A model generated the notes under the pieces. The model did no database searches and was not told where the DNA came from. It worked only from the letters and a program-made list of their open reading frames with translations. From assembly GCA_014529385.2 (NCBI GenBank), contig CM043942.1, forward strand, positions 58,033,340-58,097,339: DNA of 64,000 bases, given 5' to 3'. The DNA comes from Adiantum capillus-veneris (lineage: Eukaryota; Streptophyta; Polypodiopsida; Polypodiales; Pteridaceae). The position numbers and the translations under genes were made by a program. Every line of letters starts with the position of its first letter. The stretch's first letter is position 1. Positions 21,432 to 33,323 of this stretch are shown one piece after another.

Positions 21432-22466
21432 GTGCTTTTGATACCCTAAGGTGTCAAAAAGCTGCTCTAGGAGGCCTTGTGACTAGTTTTTAGCGTGTTT
21501 TTTGTTTGTTTTTTTGCTAGATTTTTTAGAGCGTGTCGTGGAATGGGCCGTGTGATAGCTCGAAACGAGCGTATCGGTCAGAGGGTCGTGCCGTGCTTTA
21601 CAGCCCTCCGTTTGGTCACTCTATGCCCTCGGAATCCCTAAAACTGTCAATTTCCAGTAGGGAACTAGGCCCAAACTAGAAAGTCTAAGGGTGCAAGTGG
21701 GAAGAGAAAGGAGGAGAGTGGAGGACTTGTCCCACATGCTCACATTCTCTCTTGAGGGAGTAGGGTATATATATAAGAGTGAGTCTAGTATATATCATAA
21801 GACTGAGGACTGAGGCTTGGGCCTGGGCTTGGGCTTGGGAAAACGATCCCGATCTATCTTTTATACAAACCAACCCGTCCGTTTTAAGAGTCACGTTTTT
21901 TATTTTCGAAAAATTTCGCCGCTCGCTCGCGTTTTTGATTTCCGAATTTTTTTTATTTTTTTTTTTTATTTCTTTTTTTTTTGGGAGAAAAAATTAAAAA
22001 CTTTTTTTTTTTTTTTGTGCTGAAATACAGAAATTGAAAACGCAGGTATGCAAAAAATGCAGGATTGCAGAAAATTACAGAAATTGCAGGAAAAAACGTA
22101 GAAATTGTAGAAAATGCAGAAATTGCAGAAAATTACAGAAATTGCAGGAAAAAACGCAGAAATTGCAGAAATTGCAGGAAAAAATGCAGAAATTGCAGAA
22201 ATTGCAGAAAATTAAAAAAAAACGCAGAAATTGAAAACGTCGAATTTGAAAATGCAGAAATTGCGGAAATTGAAAACGCCGAACTTGAAAATGCAGAAAT
22301 TGCGGAAATTGAAAAAACGCAGACAATAGCAGAAATTGAAACTTGACAGCAATTACAGAAAACGCAAAAAACAGAAATCTCCACACACTCCTTCCTTTCC
22401 TTTCCTATGATAGAAATTGCACCACAAGGAAGCGTAAAGTGCTAACCGAGCTTAGTGTAGGGCATA
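21432..22466 (-). other. NA-2 leader with hairpin and T-rich array
   Basis: Between primer site and start codon lie the conserved hairpin (complement of 21558-21570), a GCCTGG/GCTTGG short repeat (about 21810-21840) and the long T-rich minisatellite (22020-22390, seen on the plus strand as GCAGAAATT units). Confidence 0.8.
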
Positions 22467-22484
22467 TCCCCGGCAGCGGCGCCA
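22467..22484 (-). other. NA-2 primer binding site
   Basis: On the minus strand it reads TGGCGCCGCTGCCGGGGA, the tRNA-Asp type site with one change. Confidence 0.86.
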
Positions 22485-22488
22485 AAAA

Positions 22489-23063
22489 TGTGCGCTCCTT
22501 GCCGCACTGTCGAAGCAAGGGACTTGCCAATACACCGTATGCGAGCCACAAATGGCTCCAAGCACACAACAAGCCTAAACTAGCAAGCTCAAGAAAACAA
22601 AGGGTGTGTCACTCACCGCTCTACGCTCGCCTTCGTGGTGGATTCCTCGCCGCGATGAAGAAGAAGCTGCAGTCGTGCCGCGCTCAACCGCTTCGCCGCC
22701 GTCGTGCCTTCGTAATGCTCGATCGCACACACACTCTCCCTCTCTCTCTCTCTCACACACACACACACAAGGAGGTGAAGAAGAAGAAGATGGAGATGGA
22801 GCAAGAGCACTCTTCAATTGCACAAATGAGAGAATGAGTAAAAATTAGGTTTAGTTGGCTTTTATAGGAGCTCACCCCATTCACACTTGGGCGCCCATGC
22901 TTAACCAACTAATCTCTTGAATGTCCAAGTTAAAGTGCGCCTCTCATCGGCGATCACTCTACCTTTCCCTATTGGTCCGACAAGCCCGGTATTTGACTCT
23001 ATCGAATACATAATACGCGTCCATCGTAGGTGATAGGGTGTCCGTGTGCCGTGAGGGTTAACA
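22489..23063 (-). repeat. NA-2 5' LTR
   Basis: 575 bp, ends with the family terminus next to target duplication AATGG. Confidence 0.95.
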
Positions 23064-23068
23064 AATGG

Positions 23069-23412
23069 GAGGGCGCAGCCTTGGGGCGCATGGGTACGTC
23101 GTGCAAGATGAAGCATTAGGAGGATCAAGGAGAGGATCTCAAAAGATTGTTGTTACAAATGGAGGCATTGATCCAAATTATTTTCACGATAGTGGACCAT
23201 TAGGACAGCTATCTATACTATTATAATGGGGGAAGGGATTTTGACCCTCTCCCTCGGACACCTGATGGCTTCTCTTCATTCCAGTGGTGTGTGTCCTGCA
23301 GACTTAGCACTCAGTCTAAGAGAGAGAAAAATACTGAGAGAGAGAGAGAGAAAAAGACAGTCGAGAGACGGCCGTCGACAGTACTCTACATGGGTCAAAT
23401 CTCTATGGCATG

Positions 23413-23511
<99 letters not shown>

Positions 23512-23878
23512 TGCACTACTCCAGCCGGCTTTGTGCATCCCTCTCTCTCTCTCAAACCGCGCATCAAAGAGGGGGGAAGCCATGCGGCTCTATTTCTCTC
23601 TCTCTTTTGTGCGCTCTACATAAGATAATCAGAAACGTGAGCTTGGGGGGGGGGGGGGGCAATGCAAGAAGGTTGCATGCACGGGGCGATGGCTTGGGGC
23701 TGTGGTGGCACACTGTGAGCTCCATGTCGTGGAGACCCGAGTAAGGAAATCTAAGATTCCTGTTAATGACTTATGACTATATTAGTTAAAATAATGAAAT
23801 GAAATGAATATATATATATATATATATATAATATCGAGGAGAGAGAGAGGTCCACTGTCGGAGTTGTGAGATGTCAAG

Positions 23879-23947
<69 letters not shown>

Positions 23948-24003
23948 AAAGAGGGCAACACAATTGGGAGCAGCCAAGGTGAGCCGAATTTTGAGCTTGG
24001 TAT
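23069..24003. repeat. Microsatellite-rich spacer
   Basis: Contains a (CT)n tract of about 100 bp (23409-23507), a G15 run (23645-23659), a (TA)n tract (23811-23830) and a (GA)n tract (23882-23944). No gene is recognisable between them. Confidence 0.9.
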
Positions 24004-24228
24004 TGTTACCATATACATGTGGTAGTGATGTGTATGAACACACTAGGACCGCCGAGGCATTTTTCTCTCTTTAGGAGGTTTTTTCCCCCGTGCATTGTAT
24101 ATACGCCCATCACTCTAGGGCTATCTATCTTTCCATTGCACACTAAGTAGACACTCTTTGTTGTGTGCCTTGATCTTCCTTCCTCTTCTCCAAGCTGTGT
24201 ACGTTTCTTTGCAACCCTAATTCCAACA
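24004..24228 (+). repeat. Cop-2 outer 5' LTR
   Basis: 225 bp, followed two bases later by the Met-tRNA type site TGGTATCAGAGG (24231-24242; final C of the usual site changed to G). Confidence 0.92.
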
Positions 24229-24555
24229 ATTGGTATCAGAGGAAGTTGCATCCTCCCCGGCTTAGTCGCCAGCAGCTCTAGCAACACACCTGTTCACTTT
24301 CTCCGATTTTAGTGAGGCTTGTAGAGCTTAGTCTGCTCAGATTTTTGGTACATGCTCATTTCGGCCTCCGTTTCCACTACAGCCAAGCCTGCACAGGCAA
24401 TTTCGTCATTTTGTGTAGAATTTTTTTCAGTGCCAAATACTGCATAACAAGTCCCATATAGTCTATTGTGGGTTGTGCTATATAGCACGTGTTGGTCTCA
24501 CTCAGTTTCTCCTCATTTCGGGCAGTTTTCATATCAGCAGGCGCAAACATTTTCC

Positions 24556-24792
24556 ATGGCTGAAAACAACACAGATGTGTTCAAGATGTTTGCTGAGGAC
24601 AGGTTGGATGGGAACAATTACCCTATGTGGGCTTACATGATGCAACATGTTCTTGTGTCAAAGGGCATCTGGAATATTGTGCAGGGCATTGATGTATGTC
24701 CTAGTTCTGAGGATGTAGGCGATGTTGAGGATGTTGCACGTCTTGTTGCAAGGATTGCTGCTATTAGAGTTGTTTTGCCTACGGCAAAACAA
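24556..24792 (+). pseudogene. Cop-2 outer gag, N-terminal part
   Basis: Starts MAENNTDVFKMFAEDRLDG, with the gag hallmark NNYPMWAYMM, and runs open until the inner copy interrupts it after LPTAKQ. The continuation (ARSDVKDAQ) resumes at 29912. Confidence 0.88.
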
Positions 24793-25018
24793 TGTTACCA
24801 TATACATGTGGTAGTGATGTGTGTGAACACACTAGGACCGCCGGGGCATTTTTTCCCTCTTTAGGAGGTTTTTCCCCCGTGCATTGTATATATGCCCATC
24901 ACTCTAGGGCTGTCTATCTTTCCATTGCACACTAAGTAACACACTCTCTATTGTGTGCCTTGAGCTTCCTTCATCTTCTCCAAGCTGTGTGTGTTTCTTT
25001 ACAACCCTAATTCCAACA
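24793..25018 (+). repeat. Cop-2 inner 5' LTR
   Basis: 226 bp; primer site TGGTATCAGAGC at 25021-25032. Confidence 0.94.
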
Positions 25019-25380
25019 ATTGGTATCAGAGCAGGTTGCGTCCTCCCGAGCTTAGTCGCCAGCTGGTCCAACACACACCTGCTCACTTTCTCCGATTTCT
25101 ATGAGGTTTGGCAAGCGTTTGTAGGTCGACAAAAATTTTGGGTGAGCTCGTAGTGCTCAGACTGCTCAGATTTCTGATTCGGACTCATTTTGGCCTCCAT
25201 TTCCACTACAAGCAGGTCTGCACAGGCAATTTTGTCATTTTGGGCAAAATTTTTGTTAGTGCCGTTTTTTGCATAACAGGTGCCTTACAGTATTTTACAA
25301 TTTGTGCTATATAGCACGTGTTGTTCCCGCTCCGTTTCTCTTATTTTTCGGCAGTTTTCACATTAGGTGCAGCATTTACG

Positions 25381-28300
25381 ATGGTTGACAACAACACATA
25401 TGTGTTCAAGATGTTTGCTGCTGAGGACAGGTTGGATGGGGACAATTACCCTATGTGGGCTTATATCATGCAACACGTTCTTGTGTCAAAGGGCATCTGG
25501 AATATTGTGCAGGGCATTGATGTACGTCCTGGTTCTGAGGATGTAGGCGATGTTGAGGATGTTGCAGGTCTTGCTGCAAGGATTGCTGCTATTAGAGTTG
25601 TTTTGCCTATGGCAGAACAAGCTCGTTGGGATGTAAAGGATGCGCAGGCTCATGCATTGATTCATTTTCTGTGAAGAGCACCATTGTTCCTCGATTCGTT
25701 CAACAAAATCTACAAAACAGGCTTGGGATATTCTAGCAGGTCTTTATGCAAGCCGCAATGAGGCATAAAGAGCTGGAATCAAACATTATACATGAGGAAG
25801 ATGATATGGACACTTTCCTTGTTGGTATCAAGGATATCAATAAGCAACTTATCTCTGCAAGAGAAGTCATTTCAGATAGTTCCCTTGTGTTGAATGTTCT
25901 TGATGCCTTACCAGATTCTTACCAGACTTTTGCTAGTACTTGAAGACTTATAACCCAAGGAAATCCATAAGTTGTCAAGTTTGATGCACTATGCACATTG
26001 TTGTTGCAAGGAGTTACTTTCCAGAAAAAACAAGACTAGACAGCGTGCAGTTGAACAGGCTTTTATTGCTTCTCAAAGAAAGGGAGGTAACAGCAATGCA
26101 GCCACTTCTTATAGTTATGTTGCGAGTGGCAAAACATTTGTTCCCAATGCTTCTACTGGAAGCACTTTGTCTAGCAATTCTGGTGATAAGGGCAAAAAGA
26201 AGATGTGTGCCATTATTGTAAGCTAATGATCGCCTGATCAAGTAGTGTCCTACGTTGAAGTCCAAAGAGGCTAAGAAGAAAGAGGGTGGTTCCACCGCAA
26301 ATACTGGTTCCACTACAAATGCAGTCATTGTTAAGTCTTGTGTCCAAGGAGATTGTAATGCTAAATGTTGATGCAGAATAGGCTTTTAGTGCAGAGTGCA
26401 CTTACAATCCTGCTGCCCATGATGCATGCATGTCAGTTGCTGCAGATTCACATGTGTGGTATTTTGACAGTGGTGCTACAAAGCACATTACCTCACATCG
26501 TGAATCGTTGACCTCTCTCGAGTCTATCCCTCATGGGAATTATGTCACTTGTGCCAACAATGCCTCTTCTCCGGTTCAGGGAGTTGGAAAGATTGTGCTT
26601 ACTGCTGCAAATGGCAGTTCTTTCACACTTGTTGATGCACTTTATGTACCTTGGATCAAGAAGAATATTTTGTCTGTATTTGCACTTGCTAGACTTGGAC
26701 TTGTAGTCAAATTTGTGGATGACAGATGTACAGTTCATGATCTTAGTTTTGGTGATGAAATTGTTGCATCTAGCCTTTTGTGTCGTGGGCTGTATAAGCT
26801 CACTTTGTATGACAAGCATGGACAACATTTTGCAAATGCAGTTGTAGATTCAAAGGCTGTTTCAGATGCAAAATTGTGGCATGCACGTTTTGGGCATCTG
26901 AATTTTGTCAGTTTGCTCCGTTTGCAAAAATCTGATATGGTTGCTTCTTTGCCGCCTCTTGAAGCACTTGTCAAACATGTTTTTGAAGGCTGTATTTTGG
27001 GTAAAATGCACCGTTCTAAGTTTCCAAAGGATGGTTCAGTTAGGGCCACATGCAGGTTGCAGCTTGTGCATAGTCATGTTTGTGGGCCCATGCAAACTCC
27101 GTGCTTGGGCAATTATCTGTACTTCGTGACTTTCATTCATGATTACTGCAAGCATGCATGGGTATTTTCTCTTAAAGCAAAGTCCGAAGTTTTTATGTGC
27201 TTCAAAAAATTTCTGGCTATGGCTGAAAATGTATCGAAATGTACTATGGGCACCCTCCGTTCTGATTGAGGGGGGGAGTATATGTCTCATAAATTCAATG
27301 CATTTATGGATAGTCCTGGGATAAAACACCAATGTAAAGTGCCTTATACGCCTCAGCAAAATGGTGTTGCTGAGAGGAAAAACGGGCCACTTACGTAAAT
27401 GGCACGATGTATGGTCAAAAGTCAAGCTTTGCCGCATTCTTTTTGGCTTGAGGCTATCATGTGTGTCAGTTATGTACTAAACACGTGTCTTGCGAAATCT
27501 TTGTAGTCTATTACTCCATATGAAGCATGGCATGATAGAAAGCCTTCTATTGAGCACATGCGTGTTTTTGGTTGTTTGGCATATGCTTTGGTGCCGCAAA
27601 CACAGCGCAGAAAATTGGATGATAAGGCTTTCAAATGTGTTTTTGTTGGTAATAGTGCTAAAAGCAAAGGTTACAGGTTGTATCATCCGCAAACAAAGCG
27701 TACTGTGGTTTCACGAAATGTAGTGTTTGTGGAAGATTCTGTTCAATCCTTACTGTCATGTACTAGAGACAGTAATGTAAGCTCACAGGACATTTATGAC
27801 ACTTTGTTGCCTCTTCTCAGTGGATGGAATACAAATTTAATTTGAATGAGGCAAATGTACAGCCTATGTGGGTTTCCAAAAATATTACAGATCAGCCTAT
27901 TACTGATGCAGATGTACTTGATGTATGAGCAGGCTAGGGGTATGCCAAAATGGCTGGTGCATACATTGTGTGAGAGTAAATATGATGCACCTTTGTCTAG
28001 TCGTACTCGTTCAGGCTCTCGCCATGCATCTTATGCATCAGGTTGTTATGCTTTGGCTGTGTCTAGCTTACATGATGTTGAGGAGCCTCTGTATTTTGAT
28101 GAAGCACAAAATTCAGAAAATTGGATGGCTACCATGCAATCAGAATATGATGTACTTATAGAAAATGACACATGGACTTTATGTGATTTGCCTCCTAGCA
28201 AAAAGGCCATTGGTACGAAGTGGGTTTACAATTTGAAATGCAAGCCGGATGGTGAGATCGATCGCCATAAGGCTTGACTTGTTGCAAAGGGTTATGCACG

Positions 28301-29621
28301 GTAAAACAGCATAGATTATGAAGAGACTTTTGCTCCCACTTGTCGTATGACTACTGTGCGTTCTCTATGTGCATTGGCAGCTCATTTTGGTTGGGATGTA
28401 CATCAATCAGACATTGTTACTGCTCTCTTGAATGGTGACGTATTTGAGAAAGTTTATGTAACGCAGCCTCGCGGTTTTGTCAAGAAAGGACAAGAGGACA
28501 AAGTGTGCAAAATGTAACAAGGCTTTGTATGGGTTGAATCAATCTCCTCATGCTTAGTATGAGAAAGCTGATGCTCATTTGGTCAAACAAGGCTTTCGTA
28601 ACATTCCAACAGAAAGCACATTGTATGTAAAGCATGAGGGTGATGTACTTCTCATTGTGATTCTTTATGTAGATGATTTGTTGATCGTTGGACCAAATGA
28701 GAGACATATTGCTGAATTTAAGGCTGACTTGATTGCTACTTTCAAGATGAAAGGTTTGGGGCTATTGCATCATTATTTGGACATACAATTTAAGCGGTGT
28801 GATGGTGGTATTGCATGTGTCAAAAAAGTTACATAGAGACATTGCTATGTAAGTTTGGACTTGAGGATTACAAACCAATTGCCACTCCCATGGAAACAGG
28901 TTTGAAGTTGATTCTACATGATGCTGGCAATCCTGCTGATGTCACTCTTTACCAAACTGTTGTTGACTGTCTCATTTATGTATGCAACACGAGGCCAGAT
29001 ATTTAGTTTGCAGTATCATAGGTCAGCACATTTATGCATAGCCCAGGGTCTAAGCATTGGCAGGCTTTCAAGAGGATTTTCCGATACCTTAGTGGCACTT
29101 TACATCTTGACTTGTTTTATCCCAAGGGGGGATCATTACCGCCATACTTACATGCTTTTTCGGACTCAGATTGGGCTGGTTGTTTTGACACACGAGTGTC
29201 CACAAGTGGTTTTTTTTTCATGCTTGGCAATTCATGTATATCATGGTTGAGCAAGAAGCAACCTACTGTGGCCAGTTTGAGTTGTGAGGCTGAGTACAGG
29301 GCAGTCTTCACAACTACGGTTGAGTGTGTATGGCTCAGACGCCTTATAGTTGATTTGGGTGTTGGACAAGACACGGTCAACACTATCTACACTGACAATC
29401 AGAGCACATTGGCAGCTCCGAGGAACCCAATTTTTCATGCTCACACAAAGCACATTGAGGTTCATTACTACTATGTCAGGGAGAGGCTCTCAGTAGGAAA
29501 GATAAGCTTGGCTCATGTGCCAACATGGGACAACCTTGCATATCTTTTCACAAAGGCATTGTCTCATGAGAAGCTTGAAGCTTTCTGCAAAGATTTGGGC
29601 TCACTCCCCTTTGTGGACTGA
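25381..29621 (+). pseudogene. Cop-2 inner gag-pol, heavily decayed
   Basis: Gag starts MVDNNTYVFKMF at 25381 and is stopped at 25672. Later blocks: protease VWYFDSGATKH (near 26457), integrase LWHARFGHLN (near 26874) and HSHVCGP, with a stop in the LRSD*GGEY motif (27268-27270). RT starts near 28090 (NWMATMQSEYD) and its catalytic box LYVDDLLIVG is near 28663. RNase H includes SCEAEYRAVF and HAHTKHIEVHYYYV, and pol ends at a stop at 29619-29621. I count at least ten stops or frameshifts. Several stops replace Trp or Gln codons found in the outer copy. Confidence 0.93.
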
Positions 29622-29696
29622 TCATGTCCTCAAGGCATGGCACTTCCCTTTACTCATGTGCCAACTCTCATTCACCGCATCACTCCATGGGGGATT

Positions 29697-29906
29697 TGTT
29701 ACCATGTACATGTGGTAGTGATGTGTGAGAACACACTAGGACCGCCGGGGCATTTTCTCCCTCTTTAGGAGTTTATTTCCCCCATGCATTGTATATACTA
29801 TCTATATTTCCATTGCACACTAAGTAACACACTCTCTACTGTGTGCCTTGAGCTTCCTTCATCTTCTCCATGCTGTGTGTGTTTCTCTGCAACCGTAATT
29901 CCAACA
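29697..29906 (+). repeat. Cop-2 inner 3' LTR
   Basis: 210 bp, preceded by a purine-rich tract CATGGGGGAT, followed by AACAA. Confidence 0.93.
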
Positions 29907-30220
29907 AACAAGCTCGTTCGGATGTAAAGGATGCGCAGTCTCATGCATTGATTGCGTTGTCTGTGAAGCGCACCATTACTCCTCACATTCGTTCAACGAA
30001 ATCTACAAAACATGCTTGGGATAATCTAGCGGGTCTTTATGCAAGCCGCAATGAGACTAAAATTGCTTTGCTGCGTAAAGAGTTGGAATCAAAGATTATG
30101 CATGAGGAAGATGATATGGACACTTTCCTTATTGGTGTCAAGGATATCAATGAGCAACTTATTACTACAGGTGAAGTCATTTCAGGCAGTTCCCTTGTGC
30201 AAACTGTTCTTGATGCCTTA

Positions 30221-31338
30221 CCAGATTCTTACCATATTTTTGCTAGTACTTGGAGACTTATGACCCAAGGAAATCCTAAAGTTGTCAAGTTTGATGCATT
30301 ATGCACATTGCTATTGCAAGAGTCACTTTCCAAAAAAAACAGGACTAGGCAGCGTGCAGTTGAACAGGCTTTTATTGCTTCTCAAAGAAAGGGTGGTAAC
30401 AACAATGCAGCCACTTCTTATGGTTCTGCTGCGAATGGCAAAACTTTTGTTCCTAATGCTTCTACTGACAGCAATTCCTCTTGAAATTCTGGTGATAAGG
30501 GAAAAAAGAAGATGTGTTGCCATTATTTAGCTAATGATCACTTGATCAATCAGTGTCCTAAGTTGAAGGCCAAAGAGGCTAAGAAGAAATAGGGTGGTTC
30601 CACTACAAATGCAGCCATTGTTGAGTCTTCTGTGAAAGGAGATTGTGATGTTGATGTTGATGCAGAATGGGCTTTTAGTGCAGAGTGCACTTACAATCCT
30701 GATGTCCATGATGCATGTATATTAGTTGATGCAGATTCACATGTGTGGTATTTCGACAGTGATGTTACAAAGCACATTACCAGATTCTTACAAGACTTTT
30801 GCTAGTACTTGGAGACTTATGACCCAAGGAAATCCAGAAGTTGTCAAGTTTGATGCACTATGCACATTGCTGTTGCAAGAGTCACTTTCCAAAGAAAACA
30901 GGACTAGAGAGTGTGCAATTGAATAGGCTTTCGTTGCTTCTCAAAGAAAGGGTGGTAACAGCAATGCAGCCACTTCTTATGGTTCTACTGCGAGTGGAAA
31001 AACTTTTGTTCCCAATGCTTCTGTTGGCAGCACTTTGTCTGGCAATTTTGGTGATAAGGGAAAAAATAAGATGCGTGCCATTATTGTAAAGCTAATAATC
31101 GCTTGATCAAGCAGTGTCCTAAGTTGAAGGATAAAGAGGCTAAGAAGAAAGAGGGTGGTTCCACTGCAAATGCTAGTTCGACTACAAATGCAGCCATTGT
31201 TGAGTCTTCTGCCAAGGAGATTGTAATGATGATGTTGATGCAGGATGGGCTTTTAGTGTAGAGTGCACTTACAATCCTGCTGCCCATGATGCATGCATGT
31301 CAGTTGCTGCAGATTCACATGTGTGGTATTTTGACAGT
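30221..31338 (+). repeat. 559-bp tandem duplication inside Cop-2 outer
   Basis: Sequence from CCAGATTCTTACCATATTTT (30221) recurs from 30780 with substitutions. The junction lies in TTACCAGATTCTTA, a short homology present at both points, as expected from unequal exchange or slippage. The two copies have diverged by many substitutions. Confidence 0.9.
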
Positions 31339-31955
31339 GGTGCTACAAAGCACATTACCTCACATCGTGAATGTTCACCTCTCTCGAGTCTATCCCTCAT
31401 GGGAATTATGTCACTTGTGCCAACAATGCCTCTTATCCGGTTCAGGGAGTTGGAAAGATTGTGCTTACTGTTGCAAATGGAAGTTCTTTCATACTTGTTG
31501 ATGCATTTTATGTACCTGGGATCAAGAAGAATATTTTGTATGTATCTACACTTGCTAGACTTGGACTTGTAGTCAAATTTGTGGATGACACATGTACAGT
31601 TCGTGATCTTAGTTTTGGTGATGAAATTGTTGCATCTGGCCTTTTGTGTCGTGGGCTGTATAAGCTTACTTTGTATGACAAGTGTGGACAAAATTTTGCA
31701 AATGCATGTTAAGATTCAAAGGTTGTTTCAGATGCAAAATTGTGGCATGCACGTTTTGGGCATCTGAATTTTGTCAGTTTGTTGCGTTTGCAGAAATCTG
31801 ATATGGTTTCTTCTTTGCCGCCTCTTGAAGCACCTGTCAAACATTTTTGTGAAGGCTGTATTTTGGGTAAAATTCAGCATTCTAAGTTTCCAAAGGATGG
31901 TTCAATTAGGGCCACATGCAGGTTGCAGCTTGTGCATAGTGATGTTTGTGGGCCC

Positions 31956-32172
31956 CCCGAGGCAGTCACTTATCAAAAGATCCCTATATCACATGCGTTC
32001 AAGAGGTAATTAATAATATCCCAATATACATACTATACTTACACTATGAGCCTATTTAAAAAACCCCACCCCCTTCTAATGTATACATAAAATTATACAT
32101 TTTGTTCTTTAAATAATCCTCTCCGGTTAACTCACATGATATCATACACATTCTAAAAAGTGACCCCCCGGG
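31956..32172 (+). mobile_element. hAT-like MITE, copy 1
   Basis: A 217-bp insertion in the integrase core of Cop-2 outer, flanked by a perfect 8-bp duplication GTGGGCCC (31948-31955 and 32173-32180). Its ends are inverted: CCCGAGGCAGTCACTT at the left and the complement CCCGGGGGGTCACTT at the right, matching at about 13 of 16 positions. Eight-base duplications are typical of hAT elements. It has no coding capacity. Copy 2 is at 47620-47866; both share ATATCACATGCGTTCAAGA near the left end. Confidence 0.9.
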
Positions 32173-33323
32173 GTGGGCCCATGCAAACTCCGTCCTTGGG
32201 CAATTACCTATACTTCGTGACTTTCATTCATGATTACTCCAATCATGCATGGGTATTTCCGCTTAAAGAGAAGTCAGAAGTTTTTATGTGCTTCAAACAA
32301 TTTTTGGCTATGGCTGAAAACGTCTCGAAATGTATTATGGGCACCCTCCATTCTGATCGAGGGGGGGAGTATATATCTCATGAATCAAATGCATTCCTGG
32401 CTAGTCGTGGGATAAAACACCAATGTATAGTGCCTTATACGCCACAGCAAAATGGTGTAGTAGTGAGAGGAAAAACAGGTCACTTACGGAAATGGCACGA
32501 TGTATGGTCAAAAGTCAAGCTTGGCCACATTCTTTTTGGCTTGAGGCCATCATGTGTGCCACTTATGTACTTAACAAGGGTCCTATGAAAGCTTTGCAGT
32601 CCATTACTCCATATGAAGTATGGCATGATAGAAAGCCTTCTATTGAGCACATGCGTGTTTTTGGATGTTTGGCATATGCTTTGGTGCCACAAACACAGCA
32701 CAGAAAATTGGATGATAAGGCTGTCAAATGTATTTTTGTTCGTTATAGTGCTGAAATCAAAGGTTACAGGTTGTATCATCCGCAAACAAAGCGTATTCTG
32801 GTTTCACGGGATATAGTGTTTGTGGAAGACTCTGTTTAGCCCTTGCCGTCATGTACTAGAGATAGTATTGTAAGCTCACAGGACATTTATGACACTTTGT
32901 CGCCTCTTTTCAGTGGTGGAAGTTCGAATGTAAATTCTAATGAGGCAAATGTATTTCCTATGGGGGTTTCCAAAAATGTTACAGATGAGCTTATTACTGA
33001 TGCAGATATACATGATGTACTTGATGAGGAAAGGGATGAAAATGAGCAAGCTAGAGGTATGCCAAAATGGCTGGTGCATACATTGCGTGACAGTAAATTG
33101 GATGCACCTTTGTCTAGTCATACTCGTTCAAAGGCTCTATCCATGCATCTTATGCATCAGCAGATTGTTATGCTTTGGCTGCGTCTAGCTTACATGATGT
33201 TGAGGAACCTCTGTCTTTTGATGAAGCAAAGAATTTAGAAAATTTAAGCTGCCATGCAATCAGAATATGATGCACTTATAGAAAATAACACATGGACTTT
33301 ATGGGATTTGCCTCCTGGCAAAA

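Larger units (their letters stand above)
17732..23063 (-). mobile_element. NA-2: young internally rearranged copy of the RT-less family
   Basis: The LTRs at 17732-18308 (3') and 22489-23063 (5') are in inverted orientation relative to NA-1. They are flanked by a perfect target duplication AATGG (17727-17731 and 23064-23068). Primer site, polypurine tract, leader hairpin and T-rich leader array are all present. By eye the LTRs differ at four positions, all transitions, plus dinucleotide length changes. This makes NA-2 the youngest of the three family copies by LTR divergence. The interior is 3.5 kb shorter than in NA-1: the gag capsid and knuckles are absent, and one intact ORF joins the family N-terminus to a canonical retropepsin and the WVPK-repeat tail. 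Confidence 0.94.
24793..29906 (+). mobile_element. Cop-2 inner: sister Copia copy inserted in the outer gag
   Basis: LTRs at 24793-25018 and 29697-29906 are flanked by a perfect target duplication AACAA (24788-24792 and 29907-29911). The element is of the same family as its host. The 3' LTR has a deletion of about 16 bp and roughly ten substitutions relative to the 5' LTR, so it is not recent. All Copia domains are recognisable but the frame is broken many times. Confidence 0.95.
29907..33323 (+). pseudogene. Cop-2 outer gag (C-terminal) to start of RT
   Basis: The open gag segment 29912-30483 continues the truncated N-terminus. Next come the zinc-knuckle region, the protease (VWYFDSGATKHITSH near 31320), the integrase zinc region (LWHARFGHLN near 31741), the integrase core (split by the MITE) and the first RT residues. 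The block stops at DLPPGK, where NA-3 enters. A 559-bp tandem duplication (30221-31338) repeats the end of gag through the start of protease. Numerous stops and frameshifts make it non-functional. Confidence 0.92.

Noticed and set aside
22065-22346. Coiled-coil-like ORF rich in Glu, Asn and Ile on the plus strand
   Set aside because: It is antisense to the same leader array in NA-2; the periodicity comes from the DNA repeat.
23226-23744. 172-codon ORF rich in Leu and Ser
   Set aside because: It crosses a (CT)n tract of about 100 bp; no conserved motif outside the tract.
24231-24242. Possible tRNA genes at the primer sites
   Set aside because: Only the short complement to a tRNA 3' end is present; no cloverleaf sequence around it.
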